Part shown: one piece after another, positions 16,999 to 24,802 of the stretch | Layout: each line of letters opens with the position of its first letter | Numbering within the stretch: the stretch's first letter is position 1 | From: an uncultured Bacteroidaceae bacterium | GTDB lineage: Bacteria; Bacteroidota; Bacteroidia; Bacteroidales; Bacteroidaceae | Assembly (NCBI GenBank): GCA_905236065.1 | Contig: CAJONZ010000052.1 | Location: forward strand, 1-61,142 | Direction of reading: 5' to 3' | DNA length: 61,142 nucleotides | Program-made: the position numbers and the translations under genes | The notes under the pieces: generated by a model | Seen by the model: the letters and a program-made list of their open reading frames with translations, nothing else | The model's database searches: none | Told to the model about the DNA's origin: nothing

Positions 16999-18183
16999 AT
17001 GAAAATTCAGAATAAGATTTATGCGGCGTTGGTTGTTGCCGCGACGTTTGCCTCTTGTGCCAAGGAGGCAGAGGTGAGTTACAACACGACTGTCGTGGAG
17101 CGACAGAACATTTCGACCAGCATCACGGCCACGGGTACCATCGAGCCGGTGACCCAGGTCGAGGTGGGTACGCAGGTGAGCGGTATCATCGACAAAATCT
17201 ATGTGGATTACAACAGCGTGGTACACAAGGGACAGGTGATTGCAGAGCTGGACAAGACCAACCTGTTGAGCGAACTGGCCAGTACACAGAGCAACCTGTC
17301 GAACGCCCAGTCGGAACTGGCCTTCCAGAAGGCAAACTTCCAGCGCTACAAGACGCTGTTTGAGAAGGGACTGGTGAGTGCCAACGACTATGAGAACGCC
17401 AAACTGAGCTACGACAAGGCCGTGCAGACGGTGAAGGTGCAGCAACAGTCGGTGCAGAAGGCACAGACGAACCTGGGCTATGCCACCATCATGGCACCGA
17501 TTGACGGCGTGGTGCTTTCAAAGGAAGTGGAAGAGGGACAGACCGTGGCCTCGGCCATGACGACCCCGACGCTCTTCATCATTGCACAAGACCTGACGGA
17601 CATGCGCGTGATTGCCGACATTGACGAGGCCGACATCGGCGGCGTGGTGGAGGGACAGCGCGTGACGTTCAGCGTAGATGCCTTCCCCGACGACACGTTT
17701 GAGGGAACGGTGACGCAGGTGCGCCAACAGCCCACGACATCGAGCAACGTCGTGACCTACGGGGTGGTCATCTCGGCTCCGAACGAAGACCTGAAGCTGA
17801 AACCCGGACTGACGGCCAACGTGACCATCTACACCCTTGAGAAGAACGGCGTGGTGGCTGTACCCTCAAAGGCTTTGCGCTTTATGCCCAGCGAGGCCAT
17901 CCTGAAGAAGGACCAACGCATCGAGGACTGCCAGGCTGTCCACAAACTGTGGACGCTGGAGAACAATGTGTTTAAAGCACACGCTGTGGAGGTGGGCACG
18001 ACCAACGGTATGCTGACGGAAATCGTGAGCGGCATCAGCGAGGGCACGAAAGTGCTGACCGACTTCAGCATTTCGGGAGGCGAAGAGGAGGAAGAGGAAC
18101 AGGCCGCCAACCCGTTCATGCCAAGACCCAAAAACAGGAACAACAATAACAACAACAAAGCGGGTGGAGCCCCCAAGAAGTAA
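16999..18183 (+). CDS. MacA-type periplasmic adaptor (RND/HlyD family lipoprotein)
   Basis: Membrane-fusion protein bridging an ABC permease and TolC. 394 residues. Lipoprotein signal AALVVAATFASC with acylated Cys about 20. A barrel-sandwich half (GTIEPVTQVEVGTQVSGII), a coiled coil with heptad-like repeats (about 85-155) and the second lipoyl half (TIMAPIDGVVLSKEVEEGQTV) follow, then beta-barrel and membrane-proximal domains. The C-terminus has an acidic run (about 361-367) and an Asn-rich tail. It is 7 bp upstream of the ATPase gene. Confidence 0.92.
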   Translation: MKIQNKIYAALVVAATFASCAKEAEVSYNTTVVERQNISTSITATGTIEPVTQVEVGTQVSGIIDKIYVDYNSVVHKGQVIAELDKTNLLSELASTQSNLSNAQSELAFQKANFQRYKTLFEKGLVSANDYENAKLSYDKAVQTVKVQQQSVQKAQTNLGYATIMAPIDGVVLSKEVEEGQTVASAMTTPTLFIIAQDLTDMRVIADIDEADIGGVVEGQRVTFSVDAFPDDTFEGTVTQVRQQPTTSSNVVTYGVVISAPNEDLKLKPGLTANVTIYTLEKNGVVAVPSKALRFMPSEAILKKDQRIEDCQAVHKLWTLENNVFKAHAVEVGTTNGMLTEIVSGISEGTKVLTDFSISGGEEEEEEQAANPFMPRPKNRNNNNNNKAGGAPKK

Positions 18184-18189
18184 GGAACC

Positions 18190-18954
18190 ATGGCGGAAAA
18201 AGAAGATAACAGAAAGTGCGTCATCGAGTTGCAGAACGTGAAGCGCTACTTCCAGGTGGGTAGCGAGACGGTGAAGGCACTGCGTGGCGTCAGTTTCAAG
18301 ATTTACGAGGGTGAGTTTGTGACCATCCAGGGTACGTCGGGTTCGGGCAAATCGACCCTGCTGAACCAATTGGGCTGTCTGGACACACCGACGAGCGGCG
18401 AGTATTTCCTCGACGGAACGCCCGTGCGCCGCATGACGAAGAACCAGCGGGCCAAACTGCGCAACAGGAAGATTGGCTTCGTGTTCCAGAACTACAACCT
18501 GCTGGCAAAGACGACGGCGGTGGAGAACGTAGAACTGCCGCTGATGTACAACAACAAGTACAACTCCAAGCAGCGCAGGGAGGCAGCCATCAAGGCACTG
18601 GAGGCCGTGGGACTGGGCGACCGCCTGGAACACAAGTCGAATCAGATGTCGGGTGGACAGATGCAGCGCGTGGCCATTGCGCGGGCGCTGGTCAACAATC
18701 CGGCAGTGCTGCTGGCCGACGAGGCGACAGGAAACCTGGACACGAGGACTTCGTTCGAGATGCTGGTGCTGTTTCAGGAACTGTACAAGCAGGGACACAC
18801 CATCATCTTCGTAACCCACAACCCGGAGATTGCCGAGTACAGCAGCCGGAATATCAACCTGCGTGATGGCAAGATTCGGGAGGACACCATCAACCTGAAC
18901 ATCAAATCGGCAGCGGAGGCGCTGGCAGCCCTGCCCAAACCACAAGACGATTGA
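18190..18954 (+). CDS. MacB-type ABC transporter ATP-binding protein
   Basis: Cytoplasmic ATPase of 254 residues of the LolD/MacB class. Walker A GTSGSGKSTLLNQLGCLD (about 47), Q-loop FVFQNYNLLAKTT, signature SGGQMQRVAIARAL, Walker B VLLADEATGNLD and the switch His in IIFVTHNPEIAEYS are all intact. In this locus ATPase and permease are separate genes, unlike fused E. coli MacB. The permease gene begins 4 bp later. Confidence 0.95.
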   Translation: MAEKEDNRKCVIELQNVKRYFQVGSETVKALRGVSFKIYEGEFVTIQGTSGSGKSTLLNQLGCLDTPTSGEYFLDGTPVRRMTKNQRAKLRNRKIGFVFQNYNLLAKTTAVENVELPLMYNNKYNSKQRREAAIKALEAVGLGDRLEHKSNQMSGGQMQRVAIARALVNNPAVLLADEATGNLDTRTSFEMLVLFQELYKQGHTIIFVTHNPEIAEYSSRNINLRDGKIREDTINLNIKSAAEALAALPKPQDD

Positions 18955-18958
18955 AACG

Positions 18959-20179
18959 ATGAACATACTGAACCTTTTCAAAGTAAGCATCAATGCGGTG
19001 GCCAACAATAAGATGCGGTCGTTCCTGAGTATGCTGGGTATTATTATTGGCGTGGCTGCGGTCATCATCATGATGGCCATCGGACAGGGGTCGAAGGAGA
19101 GCATCCGCAAAGAACTTTCGACCATGGGCACGAACCTGCTGACGATACGTCCGGGTGCGGACATGCGTGGCGGTGTGCGTCAGGACCCATCGAGTATGCA
19201 GACGCTGAAGATGGCGGACTATGAGCGCATCATGCAGGAAAAGAAATTCGTGACGAACGTGTCGCCGGAGGTGACCGCGAGCGGCCAGGTGATTTACGGA
19301 AACAACAATACGACCACGACGGTGTATGGCGAAAGTCCTGAATATCTGGACATCAAGCTCTGGACAATCGAAAACGGCGACTGCTTCACGGAGGAGGACG
19401 TACACAAGGCGGCCAAAGTGGTCGTGGTGGGAAAGACCATCGTGACGGAGTTGTTCGGCGACGGGGTTGACCCGATTGGCAAGACCATCCGTTTCAAGTC
19501 GATACCTATGCGCATCGTGGGTGTGCTGAAGGCCAAGGGCTACAACAGCTGGGGCATGGACCAGGACAATGTCATCATTGCCCCCTACACCACCGTGATG
19601 AAGCGTATTGCCGCACAGACGTATTTTTCAAGCATCGTCTGCTCGGCCATCACGGAGGAACTTTCGGACGCAGCCATCGAGGAACTGACACAAATCTTGC
19701 GTGACAACCACAAGTTGAAGGGCGAAGCCGACGACGACTTCACCATCCGCTCACAGGCAGAGATCATGGAGACGATGTCAACGACCATGGACACGGTGAC
19801 ACTGATTCTGGTGGTAGCGGCAGCCTTCTCGCTGTTGGTTGCGGGCATCGGCATCATGAACATCATGCTGGTAAGCGTGACGGAGCGCACCAAGGAGATT
19901 GGCCTGCGCATGGCAGTCGGTGCGACGGGAGCGGTGATTTCGCTGCAATTCCTGATTGAGTCGGTGCTGATTTCCGTGACGGGCGGCCTATTAGGCATCC
20001 TGCTGGGCTTCACCGTCAGCGAATGGGCGGTTCCGGCGTTCGGAATGCCTTCGAGCGTACCGGCATGGTCCATCTATGTGTCGTTCCTGGTCTGCGTGTG
20101 CATCGGTGTGATTTTCGGTTACATCCCCGCACAGAAAGCCGCCAACATGGATCCAATCGAAGCAATCAGACATGAGTAA
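18959..20179 (+). CDS. MacB-type ABC transporter permease
   Basis: Inner-membrane mechanotransmission permease of 406 residues. The first helix is preceded by the typical NKMRSFLSMLGIIIGVAAVIIM. A large periplasmic MacB_PCD domain (about 45-275) follows, then three C-terminal helices with SVTERTKEIGLRMAVGATG between them. With the adaptor and TolC it would export a peptide, lipid or drug from the periplasm; the substrate cannot be read from sequence. It overlaps pgpA by 8 bp. Confidence 0.93.
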   Translation: MNILNLFKVSINAVANNKMRSFLSMLGIIIGVAAVIIMMAIGQGSKESIRKELSTMGTNLLTIRPGADMRGGVRQDPSSMQTLKMADYERIMQEKKFVTNVSPEVTASGQVIYGNNNTTTTVYGESPEYLDIKLWTIENGDCFTEEDVHKAAKVVVVGKTIVTELFGDGVDPIGKTIRFKSIPMRIVGVLKAKGYNSWGMDQDNVIIAPYTTVMKRIAAQTYFSSIVCSAITEELSDAAIEELTQILRDNHKLKGEADDDFTIRSQAEIMETMSTTMDTVTLILVVAAAFSLLVAGIGIMNIMLVSVTERTKEIGLRMAVGATGAVISLQFLIESVLISVTGGLLGILLGFTVSEWAVPAFGMPSSVPAWSIYVSFLVCVCIGVIFGYIPAQKAANMDPIEAIRHE

Positions 20180-20690
20180 CAACAACACAAAAACATTGGG
20201 AGAGGCCCCGTGGCTGCACGTGGCCATCTCCACTTGTCTGGGCACGGGACTGCTGCCCGGTGCGCCCGGCACGTATGCGGGTTTCTTAGGATTGCTGATT
20301 TGGCTGGGCTGCTGGAGCGTACTGTCGCATCTTGCCCTGTTCATCACGACCCTATTGTTGCTGGTCGTGACGACGCTGGTAGGCATCTGGACGACGAACG
20401 TGATGGAACGTTACTGGGGAGAAGACCCAAGGGCGGTGGTGATTGACGAACCGCTGGGCACGTGGATGGCCTGTCTGGCAGTCTGCTACTTCGACGGCCC
20501 CGCCTGGCAAGCAATTATGTTGGCTTGCATCGGCTTTTTGTGTTTCCGCATCATCGACATCACCAAACCGCTGGGATGCCGCTGGGTCGATAAGAATGTG
20601 CATGGAGGATGGGGCTGCATGGCCGACGACCTGCTGGCAGGCTTTTATGCCATGCTGATCACGGGAGCCGTGCGCCTGTTCATCATCTGA
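20172..20690 (+). CDS. pgpA: Phosphatidylglycerophosphatase A
   Basis: Membrane phosphatase that makes phosphatidylglycerol. 172 residues with four hydrophobic segments. Family motifs: GTGLLPGAPGTYAGFLG near the N-terminus, the metal-binding VVIDEPLGTWMA, and FRIIDITKPLG..WVDKNVHGGWGCMADDLLAG. It starts inside the permease gene, so it is translationally coupled to the exporter operon, and its last 8 bp overlap the convergent queE. Confidence 0.94.
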   Translation: MSNNNTKTLGEAPWLHVAISTCLGTGLLPGAPGTYAGFLGLLIWLGCWSVLSHLALFITTLLLLVVTTLVGIWTTNVMERYWGEDPRAVVIDEPLGTWMACLAVCYFDGPAWQAIMLACIGFLCFRIIDITKPLGCRWVDKNVHGGWGCMADDLLAGFYAMLITGAVRLFII

Positions 20691-21282
20691 CGTTGATGAT
20701 TTTGTGAAGCTGAAGGGACATGCGCCATTTGGGGTGCGAAAGAATATAGTCAAAGGTTGCTTTGACTATTTTTTTGTTCTCAGCCTCATCACCCGTGTCA
20801 CAGGGCTGAAGGAAATAGCTGCCGGCCTGGATGTCGTCGTAAAGCGAAAGGTCGTTATGCCCCGTAAAGACGACTTTGAGTTCGTCGCAAGTGGAAATTT
20901 GCAGCCGTGCGTCGGCAGAAGCGCAGAACTCAAACTTCGGACTACAGGTGACGTGGTCGATAGCCGGAAGGACGGGACGGGTGCCGTTGGTCTCCATCGC
21001 AATGCGGCATCCCATAGCATGGATGGCATCGCAGAGTTCCGCATCGACAAAGAGAGCAGGCTCGCCTCCCGTCAGGACGACCAACGAGGCGGGATATTGC
21101 TGAATCTCACGACAAATATCCTGGGCGGTCAGCATCGTGCCGTCAGCGTGTTGGGTGTCGCAAAAGGGGCACCGGAGATTGCACCCCGAAAAACGGACGA
21201 AGACTGCAGCGCATCCTGCGTTGTAGCCTTCACCCTGTATGGAATAAAAAATCTCGTTAATCTTATAAAGCTTCTTTTCCAT
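20683..21282 (-). CDS. queE: 7-carboxy-7-deazaguanine synthase (radical SAM)
   Basis: Converts 6-carboxy-5,6,7,8-tetrahydropterin to 7-carboxy-7-deazaguanine in queuosine synthesis. The start at 21282 (MEKKLYKINEIFYSIQGEG) gives 199 residues and places the ATG inside the end of queD (20-bp overlap). The radical-SAM cluster is FSGCNLRCPFCDTQH with the CxxxCxxC spacing, and the SAM-binding GGEP is in LTGGEPALF. It lies downstream of queD, the enzyme for the preceding step. Confidence 0.94.
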   Translation of the reverse strand: MEKKLYKINEIFYSIQGEGYNAGCAAVFVRFSGCNLRCPFCDTQHADGTMLTAQDICREIQQYPASLVVLTGGEPALFVDAELCDAIHAMGCRIAMETNGTRPVLPAIDHVTCSPKFEFCASADARLQISTCDELKVVFTGHNDLSLYDDIQAGSYFLQPCDTGDEAENKKIVKATFDYILSHPKWRMSLQLHKIINVR

Positions 21283-21622
21283 CGATTTTTGCGTCGTTGG
21301 TATATACTGCAATATTGTCTTCCGACTCCTGGACGCAGGCTTTGTAGCACTGCGGTATCTGTTCGGTCATCCAACGGGCGATATTCTCAGCCGTCGGATT
21401 GAAGGGAAGCAACTCGTTCAGGTTTCCATGGTCGAGATAGCCATGAATGGACTGCTTGATATGGGCAAAGTCACACACCATGCCGTCAGCATTCAGCTCT
21501 GCCGCCTTGCAGTAGAGCGTGACAATCCAATTATGGCCGTGCAAATTACAGCATTTGCTCTCGTAACTCAGCTCCAAATGATGGCAGGCCGAGATTTCCA
21601 TTCGTTTCGAGACGTAGTACAT
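21263..21622 (-). CDS. queD: 6-carboxytetrahydropterin synthase
   Basis: Makes 6-carboxy-tetrahydropterin from dihydroneopterin triphosphate, the step before QueE. 119 residues of the PTPS fold. The zinc site is formed by ISACHHLEL and CNLHGHNW, and the catalytic Cys lies in ESKCCNLHGH. The acid pair MVCDFAHIK and the late PTAENIARWM...E region follow the family pattern. queD-queE is a two-gene unit; queC and queF are not in the window. Confidence 0.93.
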   Translation of the reverse strand: MYYVSKRMEISACHHLELSYESKCCNLHGHNWIVTLYCKAAELNADGMVCDFAHIKQSIHGYLDHGNLNELLPFNPTAENIARWMTEQIPQCYKACVQESEDNIAVYTNDAKIDGKEAL

Positions 21623-21647
21623 ATATCTAAGTTAGAGGTTAGAAGTT

Positions 21648-21769
21648 AAAGGTTAAAAATTAAAAGTTAGGGGTTAGAGGTGAGAGGTTAATAACAAAAG
21701 CTATCGGGGAGGTAGCTTAGGATATTACAAAACCTGAAGCCTGATTCCAACTTTTAATTTTTAACTTTT
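21648..21769. repeat. AT-rich 21-bp inverted repeat in the queD-asnA gap
   Basis: AAAGGTTAAAAATTAAAAGTT (21648-21668) is complementary to 21749-21769 with one mismatch. A smaller hairpin AGCTA TCGGGGAGG TAGCT lies between them. Reiterated GGTTAGAGGTTAGAAG units precede it. It could end asnA transcription, but there is no clear T-run. Confidence 0.5.
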
Positions 21770-21776
21770 AATTTAT

Positions 21777-22814
21777 TCATATCAATGGCATTCCTGCTGC
21801 GGCACATTCACGGCGCATGTCCTCTGGCCAGATGCTGGCCTGAATCTCGCCAACGTGTGCCTTGTGGAGCAGCACCATGCAAAGACGGCTTTGTCCGATG
21901 CCACCGCCGATGGAGAGGGGCATTTCGTCGTTGAGCAGCTTCTTGTGGAAATACAATTGCGCACGCTCCATCTTGCCGGTGAGTTCGAGCTGACGCATCA
22001 TGGCTTTCTTATCGACGCGGATGCCCATGGAAGAAAGCTCGATGCTGCGGTTGAGAATGGGGTACCAAATCATGATGTCGCCGTTCAGCCCATAGAAACC
22101 GTCCTCGTTCGGGGTGCTCCAGTCGTCGTAGTCTGGGGCACGACCGTCGTGAACTTTTCCATCGCCCAGTTTGCCGCCGATGCCAATGATGAAGACTGCA
22201 CCGTATTGCTTACAGATGGCGTCCTCACGCTCCTTCGGTGTCAGTTCGGGATACATGCGGCGCAATTCCTCGCTGTGGATGAAGTGGATGTCCTCGGGCA
22301 GGAAGGAGGAAATCTGCGGATAGGTTTCGCAAACAAGATATTCCGTGCGGCGAATGGCAGCGTAGATGCTACAAACAATCTTGCGCAGGAAAGCCAGATT
22401 GCGGTCACCCTCTTTGATGGTTCGACACCAATCCCACTGGTCCACATAGAGCGAGTGGGTGTTGTCAAGCTCTTCGTCGCCACGGATGGCGTTCATGTCG
22501 GTATATAAGCCGTAGCCGGGCTTGATGGCATATTCTGCCAGCATCAGACGTTTCCATTTTGCCAATGAATGAACCACCTCAGCCACCTGGTCGCCCATAT
22601 CCTTGATGGGGAAGGTGACGGGACGCTCCACACCGTTCAAATCGTCGTTGATGCCCAATCCACGAAGGACGAAGAGCGGTGCGGTGACGCGGCGAAGGCG
22701 CAAAGCAGTGCTCAGGTTCATCTGAAAGAACTCCTTAATCTGTTTGATACCTTGCTCAGTCTGAGTAGGGTCAAGGAGTTGTCGATACCCCTCAACTTTT
22801 ATCAATTTGCTCAT
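21777..22814 (-). CDS. asnA: Aspartate-ammonia ligase
   Basis: ATP-dependent synthesis of asparagine from aspartate and ammonia. 345 residues, close to the family length of about 330-345. It resembles the catalytic core of class II aminoacyl-tRNA synthetases: RVTAPLFVLRGLGINDDLNG near the N-terminus, GYGLYTDMNAIR, THSLYVDQWDWC, YGAVFIIGIGGKLGDGK and the motif-3-like GGGIGQSRLCMVLL. It is preceded by a strong promoter and no T-box or other leader is visible. Confidence 0.96.
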   Translation of the reverse strand: MSKLIKVEGYRQLLDPTQTEQGIKQIKEFFQMNLSTALRLRRVTAPLFVLRGLGINDDLNGVERPVTFPIKDMGDQVAEVVHSLAKWKRLMLAEYAIKPGYGLYTDMNAIRGDEELDNTHSLYVDQWDWCRTIKEGDRNLAFLRKIVCSIYAAIRRTEYLVCETYPQISSFLPEDIHFIHSEELRRMYPELTPKEREDAICKQYGAVFIIGIGGKLGDGKVHDGRAPDYDDWSTPNEDGFYGLNGDIMIWYPILNRSIELSSMGIRVDKKAMMRQLELTGKMERAQLYFHKKLLNDEMPLSIGGGIGQSRLCMVLLHKAHVGEIQASIWPEDMRRECAAAGMPLI

Positions 22815-22845
22815 TACTTTGTCTTTTTAATTTCAAAATTTCGTG

Positions 22846-22876
22846 CAAAGGTAAGACTTATTTTATATTTTCACAA
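22846..22876 (-). promoter_or_regulatory. asnA promoter
   Basis: TTG (22874-22876), 20 nt, TACCTTTG (22846-22853) on the minus strand, about 32 nt before the asnA ATG. Confidence 0.75.
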
Positions 22877-22990
22877 CAGAAACGGAAAAATAATTACAAA
22901 TTGCTACAAAATTTAGTCAGACAGTTGTCGGGTTGAGCGGTTTTGTGGTTGGAAGGTTAGAAAGTTGCTTCGATTGCATAGATACAATTA

Positions 22991-23022
22991 GCGGTTACAC
23001 GGTGAAAACACCGCATAACCGC
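22991..23022. terminator. Hairpin downstream of the DUF3078 gene
   Basis: GCGGTTA (22991-22997) pairs with TAACCGC (23016-23022), and CGGTG AAAA CACCG continues the stem inward. No T-run follows on the minus strand, so the terminator role is tentative. Confidence 0.4.
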
Positions 23023-23053
23023 AAAGTCCTATATAACCGCGAAGTCTTCTCTT

Positions 23054-24427
23054 TTAGAATTTATAGGCAAGTCCTAAAGAAAAGAATTCCTTGAACTGGA
23101 AGAAACCAAGCGTATCGTCCCAGTATTTCATGTCGCGGTTATCGTCGAATCGCCACAGGGTATAAAGCTCGGTGGAGATGTATTGGTTGAAGTGGAATGA
23201 GAATTTGTTCTCAAACTCTGCCTCCACATATTTATAATTAGTATAATAGTAGAAACGGCTGCGCCAAGAGAAATTCTTCAGGATTTTCACGTCGGCATTC
23301 ACTTCTATCTTGGAACCGAAGTCGTTCTGACAACGGAGTCCGTCGCGCATCTTGTAGGCTTTGATGATGACTTCGTCGCCACCGCCGATGTAACGCATTT
23401 TGTAAGAAAGCGGCAAGAAGGCCAGGGATAAGGAAGAGCCGTTCTTGAAGCTGGGTTTATAGTCCATACCGAGAGAGACGAACACATCGATTGGCGCGAA
23501 GAAACGGGAATAGGCTGTGGTGTCGTTGGACTTATAGCCAGGAAGGAACTGGGTCTGTGCCTCGGCCTGCAAGGTGTAAAACAACTTTTCAACAGCCTTC
23601 ACACCCAACTTTGAAGTGAGATAAATCTTGTCGTTGTTGGTCAGGAAGCTGTGAACCGTATCGCTGGGCACACTGACAAAGCCCAGACGCATCTCCAGTT
23701 TGTTGTCCCACTGGATGCGCTGCTGGTCGTTGTAGTTGGCCTGCAAAATCAAGGTGGAAAGCAGGGTCACGTTGTTGTTACCTCCCTTGTACCAATTCTG
23801 GGAGAAATAGTTTTGCGTAAACTGAAGGTCGAACTCGCCGGATGTTTTCCAGAAATTCGGACGCTCAAACTTCAGACCGATGTCCATGGAGCCCAACACG
23901 TCGGCCACGTCGGTCATATCACCAACATTTCTCAGAATCTTGTCCAAATCCTTCGTCTCGGATTTGGCAACCTTGGCGTTGCTCACAATTGTCTCGCGGG
24001 CAATCTGCTGGTCGTAATACTTCACCGTGGCAGGACGGTTCATGTAGTTGCTAATGAGTGCCTGGTCGATGACGGATTCCAGATGCTCACGATACTCCAT
24101 GCCGCCAGACTCCTGGGCAGGTTGCTGGGTGTCGCCCACTTTCCAGTCCAGGTTGAAACGATTGCGAATGGCAGAGCTGTAATAAACGGCAGGCCCCGTC
24201 ACCTTATATAAATAGGGAGACACCTGCTTGTCGTCGGCCACGCTGGGCATCATCGCCGAGTCAGGACGGATGCTGTCCAAATAGGCAGCAAAAGATTTCA
24301 GCAGACTGTCGGCTTTCTCCTCGTAAACACGCTCATGGGTCGGCACGGCCCGACGTGCCCTGCTTTGTGCCATGACTTGCAAAATGCAACACGACAAACA
24401 AAGCAATATCAATGTAATTTTTCTCAT
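23054..24427 (-). CDS. DUF3078 outer-membrane-like protein
   Basis: 457 residues from the ATG at 24427, chosen because it begins a signal peptide (MRKITLILLCLSCCILQVMAQ) and follows a TAAATTTG -7 box; the longer open frame upstream has no such logic. The C-terminal 270 residues alternate aromatic and polar residues (NYFSQNWYKGGNNNVTLL, LEMRLGFVSVPSD) and end FSLGLAYKF with a terminal Phe, as in outer-membrane beta-barrels. DUF3078 is conserved in Bacteroidota and its role is unknown. Confidence 0.85.
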   Translation of the reverse strand: MRKITLILLCLSCCILQVMAQSRARRAVPTHERVYEEKADSLLKSFAAYLDSIRPDSAMMPSVADDKQVSPYLYKVTGPAVYYSSAIRNRFNLDWKVGDTQQPAQESGGMEYREHLESVIDQALISNYMNRPATVKYYDQQIARETIVSNAKVAKSETKDLDKILRNVGDMTDVADVLGSMDIGLKFERPNFWKTSGEFDLQFTQNYFSQNWYKGGNNNVTLLSTLILQANYNDQQRIQWDNKLEMRLGFVSVPSDTVHSFLTNNDKIYLTSKLGVKAVEKLFYTLQAEAQTQFLPGYKSNDTTAYSRFFAPIDVFVSLGMDYKPSFKNGSSLSLAFLPLSYKMRYIGGGDEVIIKAYKMRDGLRCQNDFGSKIEVNADVKILKNFSWRSRFYYYTNYKYVEAEFENKFSFHFNQYISTELYTLWRFDDNRDMKYWDDTLGFFQFKEFFSLGLAYKF

Positions 24428-24445
24428 GATGAAACAAATTTTGCG

Positions 24446-24494
24446 CAAATTTAAGTAAAAAATTTTCATAAATGGCAAGAAAGCACTATATTTG
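24446..24494. promoter_or_regulatory. Divergent -7 boxes (DUF3078 gene and small ribosomal-type gene)
   Basis: TAAATTTG on the minus strand (24446-24453) and TATATTTG on the plus strand (24487-24494). The -33 elements are weak or oddly spaced in both. Confidence 0.5.
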
Positions 24495-24580
24495 CAGCCC
24501 AAACGACTAAAATTTATTGTTTTGGTCAAAAACAGGCGAGTAATTAACATGATTATAAACAACTAAAACAACAAGAGACT

Positions 24581-24670
24581 ATGCCAAACGGTAAGAAAAA
24601 GAAAAGACACAAGATCTCTACGCACAAGCGCAAGAAGAGACTGAGAAAGAATCGTCATAAGAGTAAATAA
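24581..24670 (+). CDS. 29-residue AURKAIP1/COX24-domain protein, probable small-subunit ribosomal protein
   Basis: Very short and extremely basic: MPNGKKKKRHKIST, then HKRKKRLRKNRHKSK. The KKKRxKxxxHKRKKRLRKNRHK pattern is that of the AURKAIP1/COX24 family, whose mitochondrial member is mS38 and whose mycobacterial relative is bS22. A place in the small ribosomal subunit is therefore likely, by family rather than by direct evidence. It follows the -7 box at 24487 and lies upstream of the RNase E/G gene, separated by a large inverted repeat. Confidence 0.85.
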   Translation: MPNGKKKKRHKISTHKRKKRLRKNRHKSK

Positions 24671-24676
24671 AAGAGT

Positions 24677-24782
24677 CACAGAGAGCGCAGAGAAGACAGA
24701 GTACACAGAGATTCACAAATCACGAATTTATGCTATTCACCCTGTTTTCTCTGTGCTCTCCGTCTTCTCTGCGCTCTCTGTG
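24677..24782. repeat. 34-bp inverted repeat with 38-bp spacer
   Basis: The arms 24677-24710 and 24749-24782 are complementary with three mismatches (CACAGAGAGCGCAGAGAAGA on the left). The element lies between the small ribosomal-type gene and the RNase E/G gene and ends 20 bp before the latter's ATG. It would make a long hairpin in any read-through mRNA. Confidence 0.9.
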
Positions 24783-24802
24783 TTTAAACCCCGACTGCAA
24801 AA

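Noticed and set aside
22815-22845. T-box or other riboswitch before asnA
   Set aside because: The promoter lies only about 30 nt from the ATG, leaving no room for a structured leader.
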